DNA of 7,752 nt from JARRRL01 sp037380725 (GCA_037380725.1 JARRRL010000176.1:1-7752); one strand, 5' to 3'; counted from the first letter of the stretch, positions 1-5,798 are shown. A program made the numbers and translations. The notes: generated by a model not told the origin, from the sequence alone.

Positions 1-456
1 TTCAGGATAATAGGGGGCCAACACCAACACTGCCTCACGTAAAGCTTTGACAGCCTTCATTTTTCCCGACTGCTTCGCTTTCATGGCTGCCACGATCACC
101 TCGTGATGCGCCACCAGTCGCTTCTCATAGTCCTTTTGCGAAGACTTCACACGCTGCGTTAAAAAATAATCACTGATGGTGTCAATCACATTTTGAGCGT
201 GCTTCTCTTTATTTGCGACCCAACGAATCATCTGATTCTGAGATTGTACGTCTTTCTTATTCGAGAGCTCTTTCATCTCCATCACGGCTTTTTCCACCGT
301 AGCAACATCTTCCAACATCGATTTCACCCGCGCACTGTCATCGTATATACCGCACGGTATTTGACAGTGAGCCAATGCCGTCGATGCCGCAACTGACGCC
401 AATGTACAGCTTGTCGCCAACACAACAACATTCAAACACTTTGCAAGCTTCCTCAT
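1..456 (-). CDS. sodN: Nickel superoxide dismutase with N-terminal signal peptide (partial, 3' end outside window)
   Basis: NiSOD converts superoxide to oxygen and hydrogen peroxide using a Ni ion held by the first residues of the mature chain. The frame opens at ATG 456-454, preceded by a GGGGGAG Shine-Dalgarno about 7 nt upstream, and is still open after 152 codons at the left edge. Residues 1-29 form a signal peptide: basic start MRKLAK, hydrophobic core, then the cleavage site TALA. The next residues, HCQIPCGIYD (30-39), are the family's Ni hook, where His1, Cys2 and Cys6 of the mature protein bind Ni. The following helical part, including RWVANKEKHA and DYFL, fits the family's four-helix bundle. 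The visible mature part is at least 123 residues, slightly longer than the 117 of the Streptomyces enzyme as I recall it. Many NiSODs need a dedicated protease, SodX; none is visible here, and the signal peptide suggests export to the periplasm instead (inference). Identity is very secure; location is inferred. Confidence 0.95.
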   Translation of the reverse strand, partial: MRKLAKCLNVVVLATSCTLASVAASTALAHCQIPCGIYDDSARVKSMLEDVATVEKAVMEMKELSNKKDVQSQNQMIRWVANKEKHAQNVIDTISDYFLTQRVKSSQKDYEKRLVAHHEVIVAAMKAKQSGKMKAVKALREAVLVLAPYYPE

Positions 457-534
457 TTGCTTTCTCCCCCATTTCACGTTTAAGCGCCGTATTAAGCGTG
501 ACACACACCAATACCCACGCACAGTCCTCTACTC

Positions 535-570
535 CTTTTTTCACACACACTTACTTTTTTCACACACACT
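535..570. repeat. Perfect 17-bp direct repeat upstream of sodN
   Basis: CTTTTTTCACACACACT occurs at 535-551 and again at 554-570, giving a 19-bp period (close to two helical turns). It lies about 80-115 bp upstream of the sodN start, where a regulator of sodN transcription could bind to the same face of the DNA. NiSOD genes elsewhere are controlled by nickel (Nur in Streptomyces), but I see no clear Fur-family palindrome here. Simple slippage of a CA-rich tract is the alternative. Confidence 0.6.
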
Positions 571-598
571 GGCCTAAACTGATCTACACTGAATTCAG

Positions 599-706
599 TT
601 GTCCCCAGGCAGCTTAGTAGAATGAGCCGAGACGTGGATAAGTACAAGGTTTTCCCCAATTTTACTGAACAACCACGCGAATGGGCTGTGGAAAAACTGG
701 GGGAAA
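599..706. promoter_or_regulatory. Cluster of degenerate DnaA-box-like 9-mers
   Basis: Five 9-mers resemble the DnaA box TTATNCACA: TTGTCCCCA (599-607, plus), TTATCCACG (633-641, minus), TTTTCCCCA (650-658, plus), TTTTCCACA (687-695, minus) and TTTCCCCCA (698-706, minus). Two have one mismatch; the others have two or more. The 650-658 box and the 698-706 box are also near-perfect inverted copies of each other, so an RNA hairpin or the site of another protein is possible. No replication gene is nearby, so this is weak evidence for an origin. Confidence 0.2.
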
Positions 707-868
707 CTCCTAGGAAGCCTATCATACGGGGCTCTCCTAAATATGGTCAATAAATAATCTATTGTGACAATCGTGCTTTTTTTAAGCATACTTCTAATCC
801 AAAGTACCCCCGCACCCCGGACCTGGCTTAAGCACACTAGGCTTAACCGAATTAGGACTGTTAACCTA

Positions 869-1246
869 TCATTCAAATGAAATCAACGCTTCATTTTGTG
901 CAATGGTCTTCGCACCCAAACCTTTCACTTGAGACAGCTCTTCCAAACTTTTAAAAGGACCGTTTTCGTTACGGAACTGAACAATCGCTGCGGCTTTCAC
1001 AGGACCAATCCCTTTAAGCGTTTCGCTAATTTCCTCGGCATTAGCGGTATTAATGTTCAACGTTTGAATAAACGTTTCTTTCATTCCAGTCATGTCGTCA
1101 GGCGTATCAAGCACATCGCCAGTCATTTCAGAATCAGTCTGTACATCCACCGCCTGATCACTGGGAATCGAACTATCAGCAAACACCGCCACAGAAAAAG
1201 CCAAAAAGCCAGCCAGGATTATTTGTAAAACACGACGTATTATCAT
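869..1246 (-). CDS. comEA: ComEA-type secreted helix-hairpin-helix DNA-binding protein
   Basis: The 125-residue product is a small exported protein of the ComEA family, which binds incoming double-stranded DNA in the periplasm during natural transformation. Residues 1-23 are a signal peptide (MIIRRVLQ, hydrophobic core, VFA cleavage site). Residues 24-60 are an acidic, probably flexible linker. Residues 63-124 hold the ComEA domain: LNINTANAEEI, then two helix-hairpin-helix hairpins, LKGIGPVKAAAI and VKGLGAKTI. I chose ATG 1246 because it has GAGAGGAC about 6 nt upstream and begins the signal peptide directly; an in-frame ATG 33 bp upstream (1279) has no such site and would add a poor leader. 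ComEA-like genes downstream of pyrF are common in gammaproteobacteria. Whether the organism is competent cannot be told here; some such proteins have unknown roles. Confidence 0.88.
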   Translation of the reverse strand: MIIRRVLQIILAGFLAFSVAVFADSSIPSDQAVDVQTDSEMTGDVLDTPDDMTGMKETFIQTLNINTANAEEISETLKGIGPVKAAAIVQFRNENGPFKSLEELSQVKGLGAKTIAQNEALISFE

Positions 1247-1284
1247 ACTTGTCCTCTCGATGTAGTAATCATTTATCAACTTTG

Positions 1285-1313
1285 TTTTTACTTACTGCAA
1301 GATCATATCGCAA
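1285..1313 (-). promoter_or_regulatory. Possible sigma-70 promoter for comEA
   Basis: On the minus strand TTGCGA (1308-1313) and TAAAAA (1285-1290) are separated by 17 bp, each matching four of six consensus bases. Transcription would start near 1278, leaving a leader of about 30 nt that includes the GAGAGGAC ribosome binding site. AT-rich sequence makes chance matches likely. Confidence 0.3.
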
Positions 1314-1423
1314 CACACACACTGCTGTGACCCACAACTAAACTGCATCCCGGGGAGCTTAACTTGAATAATAACAGTTTGTATTTGTAAATACGAAAAT
1401 TGCAGTCCCACACATTCGCAGCA

Positions 1424-1463
1424 TAAACACATTTCATTATTACACTTGTCGTGCATGTGTTTA
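1424..1463. repeat. 9-bp perfect inverted repeat between pyrF and comEA
   Basis: TAAACACAT (1424-1432) is perfectly complementary in inverse orientation to ATGTGTTTA (1455-1463), with 22 bp between. It lies about 60-100 bp downstream of pyrF and 180-220 bp upstream of the comEA start. There is no T-tract on the minus strand, so it does not look like an intrinsic terminator; an operator or an mRNA 3'-end hairpin is possible. Confidence 0.4.
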
Positions 1464-1520
1464 CCAAAACGCGACTGACCGAATACCTACGAAAGAAATC
1501 GTCTCACGGCGCCTAGCATT

Positions 1521-2303
1521 TTAGCCCTGAACCCCCGGTTCCACGCTATAGCTGCCAGTAATTTCACCGTTAATTTTCTTCAAAGTGTGAAGCGGATCAC
1601 TCGATTGTGTGATTGGTCGACCTACAACTAAGTATGTACTGCCAGCTTCTATCGCTTGCGCAGGCGTCATCACTCGATGTTGATCATTTAAGGCGCTGCC
1701 AGCAGGTCGAATACCGGGCGTAACCAACACGGGAGCAGTCCCCACCTCACCCGACAAACCATGCGGCGTCACGGATAAGAGCGTTTGAAGCGTTGCCACG
1801 TCTTGAGCGGAACAAACCAGTCCATCTAAACCCGATCGCCACGCCTCAAGCGCGAATTTTTTCGTGCATTCAAGAGGGGACTCACTCCACCCGATGGAGC
1901 GCACAGCCTCCGCCGACAAACTGGTCAGCACAGTTACCGCAATCAGTAAAGGCGGGGCCGTACAGCCCGCCAACTCCGCTCGCGCTGCGGACATCATGTC
2001 CGCACCGCCACTCGCATGCACATTAACCATCCACACGCCATGCCGCGCAGCAGCACCCACCGCCTTGGCCACCGTATTAGGGATATCGTGAAATTTTAAA
2101 TCCAGAAAAACGTCGAATCCAAGCTCGTGAAACGCAGCTAGGACGGCAGGACCCGCCGTGGTAAACAATTCATTGCCTACTTTAAGTCGACAGAGTGATG
2201 GATCCAACTTTTTCGCGAAAGTCCGCGCCGTCGCTAACTCTGGGAAATCCATTGCAACAATCACGCGCGGCCCAACATCTCCCATTAAGCCATCACTCGA
2301 CAA
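1521..2303 (-). CDS. pyrF: Orotidine 5'-phosphate decarboxylase
   Basis: Catalyses the last step of de novo pyrimidine synthesis, OMP to UMP plus CO2, in the cytoplasm. The 260-residue product is close to E. coli PyrF along its length. It has Asp19 at the end of the first strand (VIVAMD), Lys41 in RLKVG, the catalytic Asp68-x-Lys70-x-x-Asp73 in DLKFHDIPNT, the VNVHASGG segment (94-100), VTPGIRP (194-200) and the phosphate-binding VGRPITQS (227-234). A small insertion at about 178-190 is not in the E. coli enzyme. The start is uncertain: TTG 2303 has AAGGGG about 6 nt upstream, whereas the in-frame ATG at codon 7 (2285) has a weaker site. In many gammaproteobacteria lapB lies immediately upstream; here the upstream neighbour is the short LapA-like frame, about 90 bp away. 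Confidence 0.96.
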   Translation of the reverse strand: MSSDGLMGDVGPRVIVAMDFPELATARTFAKKLDPSLCRLKVGNELFTTAGPAVLAAFHELGFDVFLDLKFHDIPNTVAKAVGAAARHGVWMVNVHASGGADMMSAARAELAGCTAPPLLIAVTVLTSLSAEAVRSIGWSESPLECTKKFALEAWRSGLDGLVCSAQDVATLQTLLSVTPHGLSGEVGTAPVLVTPGIRPAGSALNDQHRVMTPAQAIEAGSTYLVVGRPITQSSDPLHTLKKINGEITGSYSVEPGVQG

Positions 2304-2365
2304 AACGCACCCCTTCTGTCTTTTCCTATCTTATTTTCTTATTTTCTAGCTTTATTCACGTTATG

Positions 2366-2384
2366 CCTGCATGGTCCTGCATGG
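2366..2384. repeat. Short tandem repeat between lapA and pyrF
   Basis: CCTGCATGG occurs at 2366-2374 and at 2376-2384, one base apart. It sits in the roughly 90-bp gap where lapB would be expected, next to a TTATTTTC-rich tract (about 2330-2346). No coding remnant of lapB can be read here. Confidence 0.5.
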
Positions 2385-2394
2385 CTAAGAAGGC

Positions 2395-2595
2395 TCAATC
2401 ATTCTGGGATTGTGTGCGCTTCAGCTTCCGCTCTATGTGACGTATTTTCCAGTAATAGACACTGGCTGGTGCAAAACCAACCAAAAATCCTACGAAACAA
2501 CCCAACACAAACGTGACCAATAACACCTGCCCTAAAATCACCTGCGTGACATCACCGACGATGGTTTCAACATCGACCACCATCTGGTTATTCAT
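2395..2595 (-). CDS. lapA: LapA-like membrane protein, short and apparently missing its first helix
   Basis: LapA (YciS) is an inner-membrane protein that acts with LapB and FtsH to control LpxC and thus lipopolysaccharide synthesis. The usual protein is about 100 residues with two membrane helices. Here the ATG 2595 frame gives only 66 residues: an MNNQMVVDVETIVGD segment, one hydrophobic helix at about 19-47 (VILGQVLLVTFVLGCFVGFL), and a basic tail IRHIERKLKRTQSQ typical of the family. Position after ihfB supports the call. No ribosome binding site precedes ATG 2595, GTG 2598 or TTG 2601. In the same frame upstream, TGA 2629-2631 separates it from ATG 2643; read across the TGA, the segment ASLSQLFLPLVM would supply hydrophobic residues resembling the end of a first helix. 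So the gene may be decayed. lapB is absent from the next position. The family call is moderate because the protein is short. Confidence 0.6.
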   Translation of the reverse strand: MNNQMVVDVETIVGDVTQVILGQVLLVTFVLGCFVGFLVGFAPASVYYWKIRHIERKLKRTQSQND

Positions 2596-2648
2596 CACCA
2601 ACGGCAGAAAAAGCTGGCTCAGTGATGCTCACAAAACAGTCATGCTTT

Positions 2649-2672
2649 TACAGCTACAACTACAGCTACAAC
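2649..2672. repeat. Perfect 12-bp tandem duplication spanning the ihfB stop codon
   Basis: TACAGCTACAAC is present at 2649-2660 and again at 2661-2672. The ihfB stop (TAG on the minus strand, 2666-2668) lies in the second copy, and the possible upstream start of the lapA frame (ATG 2643) lies just beyond the first. A slippage or small duplication event at the ihfB-lapA junction would explain it. Confidence 0.8.
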
Positions 2673-3115
2673 GCCATACGACCACTGTCTGGAAACTCAT
2701 TTCGATTATCAAGCGCTGCTGATGCTACTGATGAAGCCCCAAAAGCGCCATGCCGCACAGCAGCATTCCCAGAACCCGTCCCCGCTTCACGGGCACCGCC
2801 ATCGGAAGATCGAGAAATTTCAGCCGCCATGGCTTCGTTCACACGATCACGCAGTTCTTTTCCAGGTTTAAAATGGGGAACATATTTACCATCAATGTCC
2901 ACTTCTTCACCTGTTTTAGGATTACGGCCCGTTCGACTCTTACGATAATGAAGGCTGAAGCTACCGAAACCACGTATCTCTATGCGCGTACCCGTCGCCA
3001 TGGCTTGAGCCATATTTTCCAGAACCGTCTTCACCGCCAATTCCACGTCTTTCACAGATATATGCGTCTGTTTAGCCGCAACACGCTCGATCAGTTCAGA
3101 TTTGGTCACCGCCAT
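2666..3115 (-). CDS. ihfB: Integration host factor beta subunit with a C-terminal extension
   Basis: IHF is an alpha-beta heterodimer that bends DNA sharply in recombination, replication and transcription. Residues 1-94 match E. coli IhfB closely: TKSELIERVA, then RIEIRGFGSFSLHYR (44-58), the beta-arm tip RTGRNPKTG (61-69) with the intercalating proline at 66, and YVPHFKPGKELRDRVN (78-93). E. coli IhfB ends at 94 residues; here the frame continues to 149. Residues 97-149 are rich in Gly, Ala and Ser with charged residues, look disordered, and match no domain I know. ATG 3115 is preceded by GAGGGTG at about 9 nt. The gene follows rpsA, as in many gammaproteobacteria, after a gap of 315 bp that carries a hairpin and a possible promoter. 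The core identification is certain; whether the extension is native or results from loss of the original stop cannot be decided from the sequence. Confidence 0.95.
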   Translation of the reverse strand: MAVTKSELIERVAAKQTHISVKDVELAVKTVLENMAQAMATGTRIEIRGFGSFSLHYRKSRTGRNPKTGEEVDIDGKYVPHFKPGKELRDRVNEAMAAEISRSSDGGAREAGTGSGNAAVRHGAFGASSVASAALDNRNEFPDSGRMAL

Positions 3116-3263
3116 TCGTACACCCTCATTGTCTCCATAACCCTTAACCCAAAAAAATACTACTGACTACTATATCTACTATATAAATACGCACATATTT
3201 TATCAACAAGCTTCCATCAATCACCCGTTACTTGAAAGGCAAAACATCGTTCTCGTACTAGGT

Positions 3264-3298
3264 AATATAAGTTTACAAAAAATTGAATACAATTCAAT
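3264..3298 (-). promoter_or_regulatory. Possible ihfB promoter overlapped by a palindrome
   Basis: On the minus strand TATATT (3264-3269, five of six consensus bases) stands 17 bp downstream of TTGTAT (3287-3292, three of six). Transcription would begin near 3257, about 140 nt before ihfB. A perfect 7-bp inverted repeat, ATTGAAT-ACA-ATTCAAT (3282-3298), covers the -35 element, where a repressor could bind. I looked for the IHF consensus WATCAANNNNTTR in this gap and did not find a match, so autoregulation by IHF is not supported. Confidence 0.35.
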
Positions 3299-3360
3299 AC
3301 GTCTCGATGTATCCCTTCTCGGTATCACTCCCTCAGCAGCACTTTGCTATCACCGCTTTT

Positions 3361-3406
3361 CACACCCTGTGTGCACGCGTTAAGCCAGCAATGCTGGCCT
3401 AACGCG
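3361..3406 (-). terminator. Paired hairpins just downstream of rpsA, without a U-tract
   Basis: Arms 3376-3389 and 3393-3406 form a 14-bp stem around a 3-nt loop (AAT on the plus strand). The only irregular position is G-U in the minus-strand RNA but A-C in the plus-strand RNA, which fits a structure kept in the rpsA transcript. It begins about 25 nt after the rpsA stop. Immediately beyond, CACAC-CCT-GTGTG (3361-3373) makes a second small hairpin. There is no run of U after either on the minus strand, so this is not a textbook intrinsic terminator; mRNA 3'-end protection or partial attenuation before ihfB is equally likely. Confidence 0.5.
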
Positions 3407-3430
3407 CTGTAGACCGTAATACCGCTACGT

Positions 3431-5095
3431 CTAGCCTTTATCCTGCATCTGAGCCTTGATCAAATCCCCAATGGTTTTGGGTGCCACTGGAGCGGGATTG
3501 TTATCAGCCGTGTCCACCTCTGGCTTATCTTTAGCCTTGATTGACAAAGAAATAACACGATTCTTTCGATCAATACCCACAATCCGCGCTTCAACCTCAT
3601 CACCTTCTTTCAGATGATTGCGCGCATCCTCCACTCGATCTTGGCTGATTTCAGTTGCTTTCAGTGCGCCATCGACGCCTTCCATCAACTCAATAACCGC
3701 GCCCTTCGCATCAACCTCTTTCACGCTTCCCTTAACAATAGCTCCTTTCTCATTAATAGTCACATAGTTAGCGAAAGGATCTTGCGACAATTGCTTGACA
3801 CTCAGTGAAATGCGCTCACGCTCAGGATCGACCGAAATAATGACCGCTTCCAGGTCATCTCCTTTCTTAAACTCACGCACTGCCTCTTCACCGGACTCCT
3901 CCCATGACAGGTCAGATAAGTGAATCAGGCCATCAATTCCACCATCCAGTCCGATAAAGATACCAAAGTCAGTGATGGACTTAATCTTACCGGTGACTTT
4001 GTCGCCTTTATTATGTTTTTTAGCAAAATCATCCCAGGGGTTAATTTTACATTGCTTCAGGCCCAAAGAAATACGACGTCGATCTTCATCGATATCCAGC
4101 ACCAGCACTTCAATCTCTTCGCCCACACCCACTACTTTTGACGGATGAATGTTCTTATTGGTCCAATCCATTTCGGATACGTGAACCAAACCTTCCACCC
4201 CTTCTTGCAGTTCGGCAAAGCAACCATAATCGGTCAAATTCGTCACACGCGCTTTGACACGCGTACCTTCTGGATAACGACCCGTAATATCCAGCCACGG
4301 ATCCGATCCCAATTGCTTCAGACCCAACGACACTCGACTGCGATCGCGATCATATTTAAGCACTTTGACCGTAATTTCATCGCCCACGGCAACAATTTCA
4401 CTCGGATGTTTGATGCGCTTCCACGCCATATCCGTGATGTGCAACAAGCCATCCACGCCGCCCAAATCGACAAAAGCGCCATAGTCCGTCAAGTTTTTGA
4501 CAATACCTTTGATTTCATTGCCTTCTTGCAGAGAAGCCAACATCGCTTCGCGTTCGGCGCTGTTTTCCGCTTCGAGGACAGAGCGTCGTGATACCACCAC
4601 GTTGTTTCGCTTGGCATCCAACTTGATGACTTTGAAATCCAGTGGTTTTCCTTCCAAATGCGTCGTGTCTCGAACCGGCCTGATGTCAACCAGTGATCCG
4701 GGTAGAAACGCCCTTACGCCATCCAGATCAACCGTAAAGCCACCTTTAACTTTTCCACTGATTATACCTTGCACAACTGCGTCCGCGTCGTGGGCTTTTT
4801 CCAGACGACGCCAGGATTCAGCACGCTTGGCTTTCTCACGTGAAAGGCGAGTTTCCCCCCAGCCATCTTCTAGCGTTTCGACGGCTACATCCACTTCATC
4901 GCCCACATTCAAAGCGATCTCGCCGTTATCATTACGAAATTGCTCGATGGGGATGACACCCTCTGATTTTAATCCGGCATTGACCGTTACCCAATCGTTA
5001 TCGATGGACACAACAATACCGGCTACGATCGAACCGGGTACAATTTCATTTTCCTGGAGGCTGGCTTCGAATAACTCTGCAAAACTCTCACTCAT
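3431..5095 (-). CDS. rpsA: 30S ribosomal protein S1
   Basis: S1 binds the 30S subunit and helps unstructured mRNA leaders load for translation initiation; it also represses its own mRNA in enterobacteria. The 554-residue product has the six S1 domains of the gammaproteobacterial type (E. coli S1 has 557): about 21-87 and 105-171 (ribosome-binding pair), 192-260, 277-347, 364-434 and 451-521 (RNA-binding). Typical strings include LTDYGAFVDLGGVDGLLHITDM in domain 3, DYGCFAEL in domain 4 and DFGIFIGLDGGIDGLIHLSD in domain 5. The tail after 521 is Asp/Pro-rich and ends TIGDLIKAQMQDKG. ATG 5095 has AAGGAAGAG about 6-8 nt upstream and starts the conserved MSESFAELFE. The gene often found upstream, cmk, is not present; instead there is a 703-bp gap. 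Confidence 0.98.
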   Translation of the reverse strand: MSESFAELFEASLQENEIVPGSIVAGIVVSIDNDWVTVNAGLKSEGVIPIEQFRNDNGEIALNVGDEVDVAVETLEDGWGETRLSREKAKRAESWRRLEKAHDADAVVQGIISGKVKGGFTVDLDGVRAFLPGSLVDIRPVRDTTHLEGKPLDFKVIKLDAKRNNVVVSRRSVLEAENSAEREAMLASLQEGNEIKGIVKNLTDYGAFVDLGGVDGLLHITDMAWKRIKHPSEIVAVGDEITVKVLKYDRDRSRVSLGLKQLGSDPWLDITGRYPEGTRVKARVTNLTDYGCFAELQEGVEGLVHVSEMDWTNKNIHPSKVVGVGEEIEVLVLDIDEDRRRISLGLKQCKINPWDDFAKKHNKGDKVTGKIKSITDFGIFIGLDGGIDGLIHLSDLSWEESGEEAVREFKKGDDLEAVIISVDPERERISLSVKQLSQDPFANYVTINEKGAIVKGSVKEVDAKGAVIELMEGVDGALKATEISQDRVEDARNHLKEGDEVEARIVGIDRKNRVISLSIKAKDKPEVDTADNNPAPVAPKTIGDLIKAQMQDKG

Positions 5096-5380
5096 AAAAT
5101 CTCTTCCTTAGTAGCGGCCACTCACACCACCACTTAACAAGAACCCATCAAGAAAAACCACTCGAAGCACAGATGACCATCCATAACATCACGCGGCACA
5201 CTGACTCAGCGCCATACAGTGACCATCCCTATACGAGGGTAACAATCCGAAGGGTTATTGCTCTTTGCTGTACTGTGCAACTTGGTGATTGCACGGGTTG
5301 ATTGACGACAAAGTAGTCACCAAGCCGGCTGGAGGAACTTGATCAATCAATGCGCTTTCTTTACTATGAATAAAAAGCGC
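5096..5380 (-). promoter_or_regulatory. rpsA: Structured leader region upstream of rpsA
   Basis: In minus-strand RNA order this region has a hairpin GCGCTTT/AAAGCGC (arms 5374-5380 and 5352-5358), a palindrome TTGATCAA (5339-5346), then CTTGGTGA (5324-5317) and, 22 nt on, a perfect 6-bp hairpin GTGCAA/TTGCAC (5294-5289 and 5280-5275). The entire 8-nt loop of that hairpin (TCACCAAG) complements the earlier CTTGGTGA, giving either alternative helices or a pseudoknot. Nearer the gene, GGATGGTCA occurs twice (within 5169-5182 and 5216-5228), each followed by CTGT with a 0-1 nt difference. S1 of E. coli represses its own message by binding a folded leader; a similar role here is inferred. I could not place a convincing promoter. 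Confidence 0.4.
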
Positions 5381-5798
5381 CTCAATAGAACAAGCGAAAC
5401 ACACACCCCGCCAATCTACTTTGTTTCATTCAGATGATTGAAGTTTCATACTTTTTCTTTACATGCATGCATGTCTATACGTACATGCAAACGTACAGAC
5501 CATACATTTAGACCTTTCTTAGGCCAATCGCGAATCGCAGCGCTTCCGCCCCACAGCTCACGCTCCGCACGCGACTCGGGATTCTACCAGATTGTAGTTC
5601 ACGGAGACAGTCTGTATTCTGACATTTGACCGATCACTTTCATCACAACTCAGTGATCGCATCACGCCAGCTCTTTTCTTTACTTTTATTGGGCTTTTTT
5701 ACTGGGCTTTTATCGAACTTTTATTGACTTGGCTTCCCTTGTCCATGCGCCTTAAGCTTCATGCACCTTTAGATTTGTGCATTTTATGTGCATCTTCC
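5381..5798. other. Non-coding region between epmA and the rpsA leader
   Basis: No convincing gene or tRNA is seen on either strand; a 63-codon plus-strand frame at 5438-5629 opens with TTG, matches no family I know and lacks a good ribosome binding site. Visible structure includes: a 14-bp perfect palindrome ACATGCATGCATGT (5461-5474); a locally GC-rich block at about 5525-5580; an 8-bp inverted repeat CGATCACT/AGTGATCG (5631-5638 and 5652-5659, 13-nt loop); TTTTATTGGGC/ACTGGGCTTTTA-type direct repeats (about 5684-5712); and, just after the epmA stop, ATGCAC (5761-5766) with two inverted partners GTGCAT (5777-5782, 5788-5793). None has a minus-strand U-tract to act as a clear epmA terminator. 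Confidence 0.4.

Larger units (their letters stand above)
457..868. other. 412-bp non-coding region between comEA and sodN
   Basis: No frame here looks like a protein: the longest, on the minus strand over roughly 595-876, has no recognisable family, no good ribosome binding site and overlaps the comEA end. The stretch holds the sodN leader and 17-bp repeats, a 12-bp palindrome ACTGAATTCAGT at 588-599, DnaA-box-like 9-mers at 599-706, an AT-rich tract near 738-765, and a small hairpin TGCTTTTTTTAAGCA around 775-789. I could not identify a convincing sigma-70 promoter for sodN. Confidence 0.5.

Noticed and set aside
595..876. 93-codon minus-strand frame upstream of sodN
   Set aside because: No recognisable family, no good ribosome binding site, overlaps the comEA end and runs through the DnaA-box-like cluster and palindrome; codon content looks non-coding.
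3116..3430. IHF binding site for ihfB autoregulation
   Set aside because: No stretch matches WATCAANNNNTTR with the correct spacing; TATCAACAAGCTTC near 3201 fails at the final positions.
4497..5111. 204-codon plus-strand frame opposite rpsA
   Set aside because: It lies wholly across the well-supported S1 reading frame and its sequence is Ser/Thr/Pro-rich antisense shadow with no family match.
5500..5620. GC-rich block considered as a tRNA or small RNA
   Set aside because: I could not find a T-arm, anticodon arm and acceptor stem that fit together on either strand.
5438..5629. 63-codon plus-strand frame in the epmA-rpsA gap
   Set aside because: Starts at TTG without a ribosome site, is opposite in direction to all real genes, and has no family resemblance.
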